64,000 nucleotides of DNA from Aphidius gifuensis (taxonomy: Eukaryota > Arthropoda > Insecta > Hymenoptera > Braconidae), in the NCBI RefSeq assembly GCF_014905175.1, contig NC_057788.1:16528654-16592653 (forward strand). Reading direction: 5' to 3'. The notes beneath the pieces are model-generated. The model was not told the origin of the DNA, did no database searches, and saw only the letters and a list, made by a program, of their open reading frames with translations. Positions within the stretch are counted from its first letter, which is position 1, and each line of letters begins with the position of its first letter. Below, piece after piece: positions 46,680 to 57,312 of this stretch. The position numbers and the translations under genes were made by a program.

Positions 46680-47530
46680 TTTATTTTTAAAAAATAAAAA
46701 TGTCCAAGGAAAAGTAGTAGCTGAGGAATTAAGGTTGCCAAAGAATTATTTCTTAAGGAAATAATGTTGCTTGAAATATAATTTTTTGGCAACCTTAATT
46801 CCTTAGCTACATTCTTTCCTTAGCTACTGCTTTTTCTTGGACATTTGTATTCTTAAAAATTAAATTTACATGTATTTTATTTCTGAAATAAATAAAAATG
46901 TTCAAGGGAAAGCAGTAGCTAAGAAAAAGATGTAGCTAAGGAATTAAAGTTGCCAAAAAATTATATTTCAAGCAATATTATTTCCTTAAAACATAATTCT
47001 TTGGCAACCTTAATTCCTTAGCTACTACTTTTCCTTGGACATTTTTATTTTTCGAAATTAAAATTACATGAATATTATTTATTGGATAAATAAAAAAATC
47101 CAAGGAAAAGCAGTAGGTAAGAAAAAGATGTAGCTAAGAAATTAAGGTTGCCGAAGAATTATGTCTTAAGGAAACAACGTTGCTCAAAATATAATTTTTT
47201 GGCAACCTTAATTGCTCAGCTATATTTTTTCTCCTTGGATATTTTTATTTATTCAATACGTAATATTCATGTAATTTTATTTTTAAAGAGGATAAATGTG
47301 CATGAAAAAGCAGTAGCTAAGGAAAGAATGTAGCTAAGGAATTAAAGTTGCCAAAAAATTATATTTTGAGCAACATTATTTTCTCAAAACATAATTCTTT
47401 AGCAACATTAATTTCTTAGCTACATCTCTTCCTTAGCTACTACTTTTCCTTGGACATTTTTATTCTTTTTAAATAAAATTACATGTATTTTATTTATTAA
47501 ATGAATAAAAATGTTCAAGGAAAAGCAGTA
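46680..47530. repeat. TAGCTAAGGAA word array, right arm
   Basis: Same blocks as the left arm in inverted order, about 260 bp longer (two more block sets), ending AGCAGTATGGTTCGCTACC where the outer arm resumes. The length difference between arms shows the array has grown or shrunk since the fold-back formed. Confidence 0.8.
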
Positions 47531-48021
47531 TGGTTCGCTACCTGGTTTTCTACATGGTAATGATTATAATCATGATAGTAATATACCTGAGTCAACAATA
47601 CAATATACAGATGTTAAAACAATCGGTAATTATATTCTAACACAATATTTAAGACGATTTTTTGATTTATTAAACTTGTTGTTTTTAATTCAAACCGACC
47701 TAAACATGAACATGATTGTTAAAGTTGCATATTTAAAATTACTCGTCGCTAGCCTGCCGGTAAAACAGCAGGCTTAGTATTTTCGATATACAGAAATTGG
47801 ATGAGAACCGTTTTCTCATAAATGTGGCCCAAAATCCCGACTACAACCTCAAGATGTGATTTTAAAGTTAATTCGAGTAAAAAAAAAAAATTATACTTTA
47901 TCTATTGAAAAATATTCATGATTAGAATGATTAGAAACAAAGTACAAACATAAATAGTCTATTCATCAACAATTTAGTTTCTTTGGGAAAATGCAATCGA
48001 TATTCTAAATTTTTTACTTAA

Positions 48022-48513
48022 GGGATGTGGACGATTTTTTAAAACGAAGAGTGAGACAACATTTTTTCTCTGTTTTTTGTCTTTTTCGCACTCATAGAAA
48101 TATTGTGTTTCTAGAAGTCATCCGCAAGAGGTCTCTAGTGATTTTTCAATAATTCCTCATAAAAATCCATTTTTTCATACTTTAATTATTAATTGTAAAA
48201 AAACTATGCTCCAAACCTCTTTTATTTTTTTTCTATACGTTTTCTTTTGTCTCATTTTATAACCCGATAGTTTTTTTTTCATGATGTCATATTGTCGATT
48301 GGAGATATTGGTATTTTAATAAATTTTTTTTTGACAAAAATCGCATTCTCCATAAGAACCAATGTTAAAAGTTGTCAACTTTAAAAATTAATAAAAAAAA
48401 AACGAGCTTCCAAACAATTACCAAAAAATCACATAAAATGTATTAGTATTTCAAAAATCTACTGTATAAATTTCATTTCTTTCTCATATTCCGAAAAAAA
48501 TCGTCCAAATCCC
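48022..48513. mobile_element. piggyBac-type MITE 1, TTAA target
   Basis: GGGATGTGGACGATTTTTT at the left pairs with AAAAAATCGTCCAAATCCC at the right. TTAA lies on both sides (48018-48021, 48514-48517). It is 492 bp and non-coding. It is absent from the left arm of the host fold-back (near 43592, CCCTTTAAGT). Confidence 0.88.
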
Positions 48514-48517
48514 TTAA

Positions 48518-49052
48518 GGCTGAATGTAAATCCCAAAGTAGGACGACTCTTTGGGTGCAAAAGGGCACCCTTATAACCATAGTTAAAAAAAATAATAAGC
48601 GCCCCCTAATGTCTAAAATTTTTATACTTTACTGCCGCGTCTTTAAAAGTATGAGTGTATTTACACACACTAATCTACTTCAGCAGATTTTCAATGCTTC
48701 ACCCGGTACTTTTTGACTGTTTTTAATATTCTTAAATAATTAATAACTTTCAAAATCCGTGGTAGAAATCGATGATTTTTTTTTTATTATTTTCGTAATT
48801 TGAAGAAGTATTAGCTGTAGTAAAATAAAGGTTTTTTGTGAGAGCGTTTTTTCAATAGAAGTGAAAACGTGCCGATGCTTCCTATGCGTGTGTAAAAAGC
48901 GTCAACTTTGACCCCAATTATCTCGCTTAAATCGTGGTAGAAAATTACAAAAAAAAATTGATAAAATAGATCTTTATTTCACTAAAAAAATAAGCCTACT
49001 TTGATCAAAATCTGTGAGAGGGAATTTTTTTTCAATATTTTGACATTCAGCC
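48518..49052. mobile_element. piggyBac-type MITE 2, TTAA target, adjacent to MITE 1
   Basis: GGCTGAATGTAAA at the left pairs with TTGACATTCAGCC at the right. TTAA lies on both sides (48514-48517, shared with MITE 1, and 49053-49056). It is 535 bp and non-coding. One TTAA of the host fold-back has thus taken two different elements. Confidence 0.85.
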
Positions 49053-49174
49053 TTAAAGGGAATTCAACAGAATATCTGACGTCGGCCCGACTGAAATCCC
49101 GAATTTTCTTCGACTTAATAAGTCGGGACACTCAGTCGGCCGACAGTCGGGCCGACGGAAGTTTTCTACCTCGG

Positions 49175-51369
49175 TATATTTGAATATCATAATATTGATT
49201 CTATTTGTATCTGCAGACCCCTCATTGTTTTTCTTCATGGATAGGAACTTGAACTGACTAAAAAAGAAACTAGTAAACTAAAAATTCAGTACACTATACC
49301 CATTGTGATACTGTCAACACTCATCTTTTCTATCGATAAACGTTTTTGTTGTCCGTAAAGTATTTTTTTAGATTTATTATAATAACTATAACAGTAATAA
49401 TTATAAAAATAATGCCAATATCGGCAATACTAATTGGATATTCTGAACAAGAACAAATTTCGATAAATTGTTGTTAATTTTGATGATGTTAAATTGCAAA
49501 GGAAGAACATTATACAGAAAAGTCATAAAGGTTTTCATCGATTTGGTTATTTTTTCTCAATTTTATCATTACGGCATAGCATGCTCGAATAGAAGTGAGA
49601 CAGTGAAAGTAAAGCGTTAATGTAATAACGAACAATCTCATAATATTACACTCGATCGTATACGATAAAATTTATGACCTAAGTAATGACAGTTGAACCA
49701 AAAAAATGAAGTAAAAAAAATTATTTTTTATTGGAAAAATGTAAAAATATTATTTAAAGGTAATTTAAAATAACTCGAATATGATTTTTTTTTTTATCTA
49801 AAAAACTGTATTCTATAATTTCATATAAGTTCTTATGAAATATGAGAACCAAAATTTGAACATGAATTGATTCGTCTTTTATTCATCAGATCTTGAGTTT
49901 AAGATAGATATCGGTTTTTTTTAAAATTTATTTTCATCATTAACCTACCTATACCTACATAATATCTCCATCCATTCAATTCTCATTTATATAATATTTT
50001 TATTAATTCATTTTTAATTATATTTTTGTTAAATATATACTATTTATAATATAACGTTACAGGTGATATGTATCGAATGGAAGATTCAAGTTGCAATCAA
50101 CACGTGAATTATCGAATAATTCACGGCTGTAGTACTTCATGTGATTTATACTATAAAAAAACTTATGCAAAGAAATTTAGGCTCATTTTTTCTTCTGTGA
50201 GAGTTGCTTTTTAGTTATTATAATTCATCTTTTATATAATTCATATTATCCCTAGTAAAAAAAAAAATTTAGATTTTTTCCCGTATCATCTGGGTTTCCC
50301 CGTAAGTCATATCCGAGGAGAATTTATGGACAAAAACGATATAAATTCTTGCCAAAAAAATTCGTTAAAAATACGACGAGATATCAATTGTGATCTCCAG
50401 ATTTTTGTGTCTAATTATTCTAGATTTTTCATATAAAATATCCAGACGAAAATTTGTTAAACTATACCAGATTTCGTTATTAAAAAAAGTTTCATTCAAA
50501 AAAATTCGGACCTAACTTCAAAATATTTATAGAAGTTTCGATACCGTTAAGGCTGGACACGAGACACGAATCAAATTTTGATATTACGAATATCATCCCA
50601 GTATCAGCTAACTCAATATCGGATTGTCTACACCCCGGAAAAGTAAATTTTGAAATATTTTAAATTCATAACAATGTTAATTTTGAATGATTTATTGAAA
50701 ATAAAAAATAATGAAACAATTAAGCATCAAAAAGAAGAAAATTTACTTGAAAGAAAATTGATAATTTTAACTTGTCTCAAAATATCTGGACGTTTTTTTT
50801 TTCACTCAACCGCTAACCCTGACAAGCCCAAATCAAACGTAAAAAATTTTTAAGCCGATACACCGAGACTTTCAGTGAATCTTGGTCAAAACTCACGCTA
50901 TCATATCGGCATCAACCAAAAAACTGAAAAGTCATCGAAACTGGTCTCGTGTCTAGTCTTTGATAAAGTAGTAATTATAAAATAATTATGGAGAAACCCG
51001 GAAATAATCCGAAGAAAAGTGCGAAAAATATATTTCACAAGGGATACATATGACAATTTAAATCTATTGTTATACACATTTAACAACAAACGAAGGATTG
51101 AGGGTTTTCACGTCTAACGAAATATATATTTTTTATCTATTCATGTTTTTTTATTAAATTTTTTAAACTCAATCGTATTTGTTTTTTTTTTTTTAATTTT
51201 GAAATATGATCATATCATTAGCGCATATTTAATATTTCTCTCCAGGTATCTATATTTTGCAAATATATTGTTTTCGTTTCGAATTCGTCTGTTTTTTGTT
51301 ATGACCACTATTTTCGATATTGGCCCAAGTCACTGACCTTTTTTCCAGATGCATTCAAACATGCACATT
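49175..51369. other. AT-rich stretch, no convincing gene
   Basis: A possible exon follows TAACGTTACAG at 50063: MYRMEDSSCNQHV, then IIHGCSTSCDLYYKK, ending at a TAG at 50214. It has no family match and no partner exon. Other ORFs (49001, 50650, 50901) are short and A/T-rich. Confidence 0.4.
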
Positions 51370-51488
51370 TTAGATTGTTCCTGTAAATAGAAGAACACTT
51401 AGTATCAATACAACAGCTGAATGACGATTTGCAGATCCCACTGAAACACTTGATGCTATTGCCCTGTTGCAAGCTTTAGGTGCTGGAT
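51370..51488 (-). other. Possible last exon with GPI-like hydrophobic tail
   Basis: On the minus strand a pyrimidine-rich tract and ATTCAG are followed by an open frame reading PAPKACNRAIASSVSVGSAN and then a hydrophobic tail HSAVVLILSVLLFTGTI before a TAA. A CN pair followed by small residues and a hydrophobic end is the usual end of GPI-anchored Ly6-like insect proteins. The upstream exon was not found with certainty; a donor-like ACTCAG/GTAATA lies at about 51541-51552. Confidence 0.25.
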
Positions 51489-51489
51489 C

Positions 51490-52930
51490 TGAATAGTAAC
51501 ATAAAAAATAAAAAATTGTTTTAAAAAATAAATAAATATTACCTGAGTGTTTGAAGAAACTTAAAAATAACGAGAGCTTGAGAAAAAACTTATGCCAGTA
51601 AATAGATCAAGTAGAAGAGAAGTAGCAAAAACCATCGTCATTATAACTCAGAGATCAAGACAGCTTTAATTAGCACGCTCGTTATTTTTTTTTACTTTTT
51701 TTTGTCACGATTCATAAAGGGAATGACAACTTTTCATTTTGACATAACTCTTCCCTTATTTTTACTGACAGAGCACATTTGCTCTATCTCTGGGTTGAAA
51801 TAATATTTAATAATGGGACGCTACTTTGGCCGATCCAGGGGTTAAATCACTCCTTAATAATTCAGTCTCATTCATTATATATTCCAATTTGTCAATTTCC
51901 AATAATCAATATTTATGATCTCAATTTGCTTAATTTTCATCATACTTCATGTGTATCAACTATATAGATAATCCTACTTTTGAATGAATATTTCGGAATA
52001 TCGTTATTATTTCATTCTCATTCTGAAGGAGGAGTGCATCAAAAAAATTAATGAGAGAAATACTATTTTTCGTCGATTATTTATGATGAACATCAAATAT
52101 TAAGGTATACTTTCGATTAAAATTTTCAGATATTAGTAGTGTAGTTATGAGAGTTCCGGACCACGGAAAACCACGAAATTGTGGTAGGAATGGGTAAGTG
52201 ATACTGAAATAAATTTTTGGGCAGAAAAGAAGAAATGGAAATAAGAGAAGAGAATATGAGTGGGAAATATTTTTGAATTTCAAAGAAGCCAGTTTTTTTT
52301 TTTTTTTTAATAATTTAATTTTCATAAAATTTTTTTTTCTAATTTTATAAGCAACTGGTTTTTAAGTTTTTGAGTCAGTAATAAAAAAAGCGTTGATTCG
52401 TTTGGTCGTTATTTGGTTAGGGGTACTGATAGATCCAGATGAAAGCCTTCTGGGATTGGCTTTAATTTGAATGATGAAAAGGATGTTGTAACTTCAAAAT
52501 TATTTAATAAAATGAAAAAAGTGTTGAATTGAGAAGTCACAATTTTCCTGGTGTTTTTTACTGACAAATAATGCATTTCTCCAATATTTTTTTTTCCATA
52601 AAAATTCCTACTCTTTTAAAATTTAACCAATGAGTAAAATAAAAATTATTATACTTTTTCCTTTGGAAGAAGATAATTGTGCTCATTTAAACGCCTATGT
52701 TTTTCTTAACATCATCATTAATTTATCAGAGCAGTACTCTACAAAAAGTACTCGTTTACATGACTTATCATAATTATTTGTAAATATTTACTAATATTTT
52801 TGTAAAAATAATAATTGAAAAACTTATAATTCAATTTTTTCTAAATAATATTCTCAACATACTTTTAAATTTTTTAAGCAATATTAAGCAATATTATATA
52901 TAGCTCATTTTAAGGTCTCAGAACGACGTT
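51490..52930. other. AT-rich stretch, nothing recognised
   Basis: Short ORFs at 51779 and 52077 have no family resemblance. No paired inverted ends seen. Confidence 0.5.
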
Positions 52931-52934
52931 TTTT

Positions 52935-53045
52935 GAACATTTTATTATTTTACATTCTGATAAAATTCTTATACGTCATAACTGGAATTAGATAAAATAA
53001 AAAAGCAAAAGTAATAACGGTATTTTTCAAGGATATTTGAATAAA
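52935..53045. repeat. Inverted partner of 57313-57568, left of the LRR genes
   Basis: ATTTTATTATTTTACATTCT, AAAATTCTTATACGTCATAA, CTGGAATTAGATAA and AAAAGCAAAAGTAATAACGG read here; their complements lie in the same order at 57568 down to 57313. The repeat is about 110 bp, so the LRR pair sits between inverted copies. Confidence 0.8.
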
Positions 53046-53974
53046 TAATCAACCTTGGCAATAATTTTTCCGTCAACTATCCATGTCAAATAAATCAATG
53101 GTGTAAGTATTTCAAATATATTTTTTTTCTGTTACAATTGATGATCCATGAAATTCAAGTATTTCTAGTTTCGGTAAATATAATGCCAATGGTTTAATAT
53201 TTGTTTTATTCTTTTCTTCTGATTTTATTACCTACTCTTTTATTGATGAATCATAAAATGTATATTCTTCAATTAATGTTATATTTTCTGATATTTCAAG
53301 TGTTGATATTGATGAATTATTTTGTTTTGTTACATTAGGTTATATTTCTCGGATTAACTTTAATTTACCTCCATTATCACAAATTTTAAAATTTTAATCT
53401 TTTGATATAGTACAATCAGCACCTGCTAGAATCTTTATAGCAATATTAGAACTGAGACCAGAAATCATCGTATATCATTTAAAATCAAAGATATAATTTT
53501 TGTAGAAAAAAAACTCGTTAAAGTTATTTTTTGTTAGCTTATTAGTTTTTTACACTAAATTCCTATTTAACAAAAAAAAATAAAAAATTAAACAAAAGAT
53601 TTCAAAAGAAAATTAAGTTCAATTGAACTAACAAAATTAGTAAAAATACCTACAGATATTTTTTGAAATTTTTTATTCATTGTTAATACCAATTTTTCTA
53701 ATTTTTCAAGACCATCAAATGTTCTTTTTTCAATAAAGCTCAAATGAGTGTGACTTATCTTCAATCCAGTAATATTATTCAAACAAGTAAACGAATTATT
53801 TTTCAAGTTTACAATTCGACCGAATGAATCATAAAGTTTTTGATTGTTAGTATACTCTCCATCCGAGCGTCAGTCTGACGACATATAGTTATTTCCCACG
53901 CACGTAATATATGTAATTCCGTTAAATTTTTCAGATTATGTACAAGTTTATTTAAACGTATCTCACTTTCATCA

Positions 53975-54756
53975 CCCAGGGAAAAATCGTCAGATCAAAT
54001 CAGATCTAATTTGAACTGAGCCAGATCTATTTTGATCTAGTTTGATCTGGCTCAGATAAGATTTGATCTAATCAAATCAAATTTGATCTGATCAGATCTG
54101 GGTGCAGATCAAATCTTATCTGACCAAATCTGACTAGATCAAACTTGATCTGGACCCCGATCAAATCTTATCTGACCAGATCAAACCTTATTTGACCAAG
54201 TCAAACTTGATCTAACCAGATCTGACTAGATGAAACTTGATCTACGCCTACATCAAATCTTATCTGACCAGATCAAACTTGATCTGTTTAGATCTGACTA
54301 GATCTAGTTTGATAAAACTTGATCTGCACTCAGATCAAACTAGATCACGGGCGAATAAATGTTTCAGAAGACAAATTTTTCCTATGTTTTATAATCACTG
54401 CCGAGGTTAAGTAGCTAAGGCTCTGGAATATAACACCAGAAGCATTAAGTTCAAGTCGGAGTGGTGTCAATTATTTATCGTAAAAATAATTCTTAACAAT
54501 TCTTAATTGTATTTCACGAATCCAATAAGAAGAAAAACCAAATTCTTTAATCAAGCATTGACTAATTTGATATTATTTCGATTTAATTAATAAATTTTTA
54601 TCCAGTTCAAGTTAGATCAGGCTAGATCAAGCCAGATCGAGTCAGATCTGAAATTGTCCGATAACCCTCATCTGGCTTGTTCTGGAATATGCCAGTTCAA
54701 ATCTGATCTGATTTGATCTCGTCAGATCTTATTTGGTTTGATGATTTTTCCCTGGG
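53975..54756. mobile_element. Word-filled element in LRR copy B, AGATCAAA words, 2-bp duplication
   Basis: Ends CCCAGGGAAAAATCGTCAGA and complement CCCAGGGAAAAATCATCAAA. CA flanks both (53973-53974, 54757-54758). Inside, AGATCAAA, GATCTGAT, TCTGACCAGATC and AAACTTGATCTG fill the sequence in both orientations. A 250-bp non-word stretch (about 54350-54600) with a tRNA-like head is a later SINE insertion. Confidence 0.88.
54398..54600 (+). mobile_element. tRNA-derived SINE fragment
   Basis: The head has an A-box-like TAGCTAAGGCTCTGG (54411) and a B-box GTTCAAGTC (54450) at the right spacing, with a CCAGAAGC anticodon-arm-like middle. It is followed by plain AT-rich DNA up to where words resume at about 54600. 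Not a functional tRNA: the stems do not pair well. Confidence 0.5.
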
Positions 54757-55239
54757 CAGCTCTAATTTTGATGATTTTAATGATATTAATTTTGCGAGTG
54801 CTTAATTAATCAATACAACTCTTCCATTATAAACATGCGAAACAGTTAAATTATCCAAGTTAAACTATCCAAAAAATTGTCTCTATATAAAGACAAGTAT
54901 CAGATACATATATTTTAAGCAATTTAGGTTTATTTATTTATTTATTTATTTAATATTGACCTATATGAAAACACATAAAAATATACATGTATAAACAAAT
55001 GCAATCATAAGATTTTATTTTTACTAGTAATTAATTTGAATAATTTTTTATCGATGATTCATAATCATCAGTTATCAGTGATAAATAATAAGATTGTCAG
55101 AATAATTTTTATAATCATAAACCAGTACATGTACTTGAAGTTGGTGTATTATTTTTCATAAATTTATTAATAATTACTAATTGAAATGACAAGATATTTT
55201 TTATCGTCATATGCAACATTGTAAATAACAGGTGCTTAA

Positions 55240-57131
55240 AGAATTAAATTCTGTGCAAATATTCAATTATTATTGTGTAATTTGTGTTCAAATATATTTG
55301 ATGGCATGGACAATAAATAAAATAAGATTAATACGCTGTTTTTGAATTATGAGAATGGGATTTACTATATTATTGAATCGACAGATTACAGGACAATTTT
55401 CACAATATTTTTTGCATTTTTGAAGTTTTAGTGTGCTGATGAAAATGTTTAGTAATATTAAAATTTTGATCATCAAAGAAATGATTAGTAATTTTTTTTC
55501 TCTTTTGAATATTTGTAGCAATTTTTGAGGCTAGAGTTTCACATATAATATAGCAGTTTTTTAATTTACAATTTTTCTCAGGTTGTGATTTCACATCAGT
55601 AATCGTTCCTGTATTTTGTTGTATAGTAGTAAAGTTAGTGGGACATATTGTTTTAAGATTACCATTAAGCTCTGGATTATCGAAATAATATAACTTTTTT
55701 ATATATGAATTATTAAATGCCTCATGTTCAATTTTACGAATGTCATTACTTGATAAATATAAACTATTCCATTTAAGAAAATTAAAAGTATTTTTTCAAA
55801 TTACCTTTAAATTTGTTAAAATCTAAATTTAATTTCAATTGACTTACATTCATCAATTGGAATGTTGTACTTTCAATTTCTTTAATATGATTAAATTACT
55901 AATAAAGTAATTCTAATTTTCTTAAATGGGGAAAAATATTTTTAGAAATAAAAGTTATTTTATTTTGAGCCAATGGAAGTATTTCAAGCTTAATTAAACA
56001 ATAAAGAAATGTCTTAGATTTGATTGTTGTTATATTCGCATTGGTTATAAATAAATATTCTGATGGTGTCACACATTTAAATAATTTACTTTGAATTATA
56101 TTGATCGCACCACCATTATTATAAAGTTTTTGAATTTGAAAATTGTACTCATATTTACATCGGAGTTTAATACGAATACTTATATTATTATGATTAACAA
56201 TATGGAGCTTGCTTAGTGATGGAAGATCTGTTAATAGTTTACAAATTAGTGCACGTTTTTCATCAAACGATATCAAATTTTTCATCTCGAAAGGTCATTG
56301 AACATAAAAAAGTTAAATTGAAGCATACTATCTATAACACAAATACTTTATAAATAAATGTTTTAAAATCTTTAATTTCTTTACTTAATTTTTCAATATG
56401 ATTTTATTGATAATGCATTTGTTATGCTTGAATTTGTATTCATCGTCAACATTAGATGTTCCAGTTTTTCACTCATTGAATGCTCATTTTCCAATGGTTT
56501 TTGAATGAGTTTGACTTATACTCAAAATAATAAGATTATTCAAATACTTAAATGAATTAGTTCTTCTATTCAAGTATGTGATAAAATTCTTCAATTGTTA
56601 GTACATTTTCGTGACCATTAATATCTCGACAAATAGACGTTTCCCAAGCTTTTATTAATTCTAATTCTATAAAATTTTTAAGATTAGATAAAAATTCATT
56701 CTAACGTATTTGCAGTGCATTTGCTTTAAATTTTGATGATTTCAATGATGCCAATTTTTTGAAAACTTCATTCTTTAATAATACTTTTCCATCATTAATG
56801 TGCAAAGATGTTAAATGATCCAAACTAGTAAATGCATTTTCATTAAGTTTTAATTCAGGAGCAAAATACAAAATAGTGTTAAATCCCTGAGTCGTAAATT
56901 GTTGTTGAATGCTTTGTCAGATACTTCGTAAATATTTATATCATTCAATGTCAAAGTGTCAGTACATTGTTCATAATATTGTTTGACTGACGCTAGCATC
57001 TTTTTAGTTTTAGAATATGTATTTTGGTTGTTCGGAATAAGGCCACAAGGTTTGAGAGGTTCTTCAGCTTCAACACTTTTTGAGAAAAAAGTTGTTATCA
57101 GCAATGTGACGAATGATACACTTATTTTCAT
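55240..57131 (-). pseudogene. Secreted-type leucine-rich-repeat gene, copy A, broken
   Basis: It starts at 57131 with a signal peptide (MKISVSFVTLLITTFFSKS, then VEAEE), then CGLIPNNQNTYSKTKKM and an LRR-type opening (TDTLTLNDINIYEVSDKAF). The frame stops at 56850. Other frames continue LNENAFTSLDHLTSLHINDG, LKSSKFKANALQIR, a stop, NEFLSNLKNFIELELIKAWE, TSICRDINGHENVLTIEEF, more stops, then an open 128-codon block (56285-55899) with SLSKLHIVNHNNISI and FLYCLIKLEILPLAQNKITF. The end carries ELNGNLKTICPTNF and a Lys/Cys-rich tail (55594-55288). Known of the family: extracellular ligand-binding solenoids. At least four stops or shifts, so not functional as read. Confidence 0.65.
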
Positions 57132-57312
57132 TTTTATTATGAAGCTTGCAGATTAGTTTTGAAATAACACAATTATGATTTCAAATTTATTTTCGATGAT
57201 AAATAATTGTCTTTTCAAAAAAAAAAAAAAAACTTTTGACATGTGTTTCAATATACTAATGGATATTTCACAAAAGAACGACTTATTTTGCAAAAGCAAC
57301 GTGTCAACTTGT

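Larger units (their letters stand above)
43493..49174. mobile_element. 5.7-kb fold-back element with RPA-like relic in its centre
   Basis: The left arm (43493-44655) and right arm (46680-49174, less two later insertions) are inverted copies. Paired marks are CATGAACATGATTGTTAAAG (47703) with its complement near 43890, and ATTTGGGCC-type text at 43777 against 47825. Ends CGCAGGTAGAGAAAT and complement CCGAGGTAGAAAACTT match the terminus shared by word-filled elements; GTAT lies near both ends. Next to the ends are GTCGG/CCGAC words. Further in are TAGCTAAGGAA word arrays. The unpaired centre (44660-46680) has an AATATAAAGAAAAA repeat and an RPA1-like relic. Size, cargo and long arms suggest a formerly autonomous or gene-capturing element. 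Confidence 0.75.
53100..54990 (-). pseudogene. Secreted-type leucine-rich-repeat gene, copy B, broken
   Basis: Minus-strand pieces parallel copy A. The N-terminal side (54900-54760) reads NLDNLTVSHVYNGRVVLIN, a stop, then ALAKLISLKSSKLEL. A transposon (53975-54756) then interrupts. Beyond it come DESEIRLNKLVHNLKNLTEL, HILRAWEITICRQT, a frameshift, the frame at 53806-53588 with GLKISHTHLSFIEKRTFDGL and LEKLEKLVLTMNKKFQKISV, and stop-broken LRRs to about 53110 (SISTLEISENITLIEEYTFY, ALYLPKLEILEFHGSSI). LRR units have the L-x2-L-x-L-x2-N/T-x-I pattern. The start is not identified. A tandem duplicate of copy A. Confidence 0.65.

Noticed and set aside
49001..49238. 60-codon ORFs on both strands
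   Set aside because: They cross the end of a TTAA element and the GTCGG words of the fold-back terminus.
54398..54470. A functional tRNA gene
   Set aside because: A and B boxes are present, but the acceptor and T stems do not pair; scored as a SINE head.
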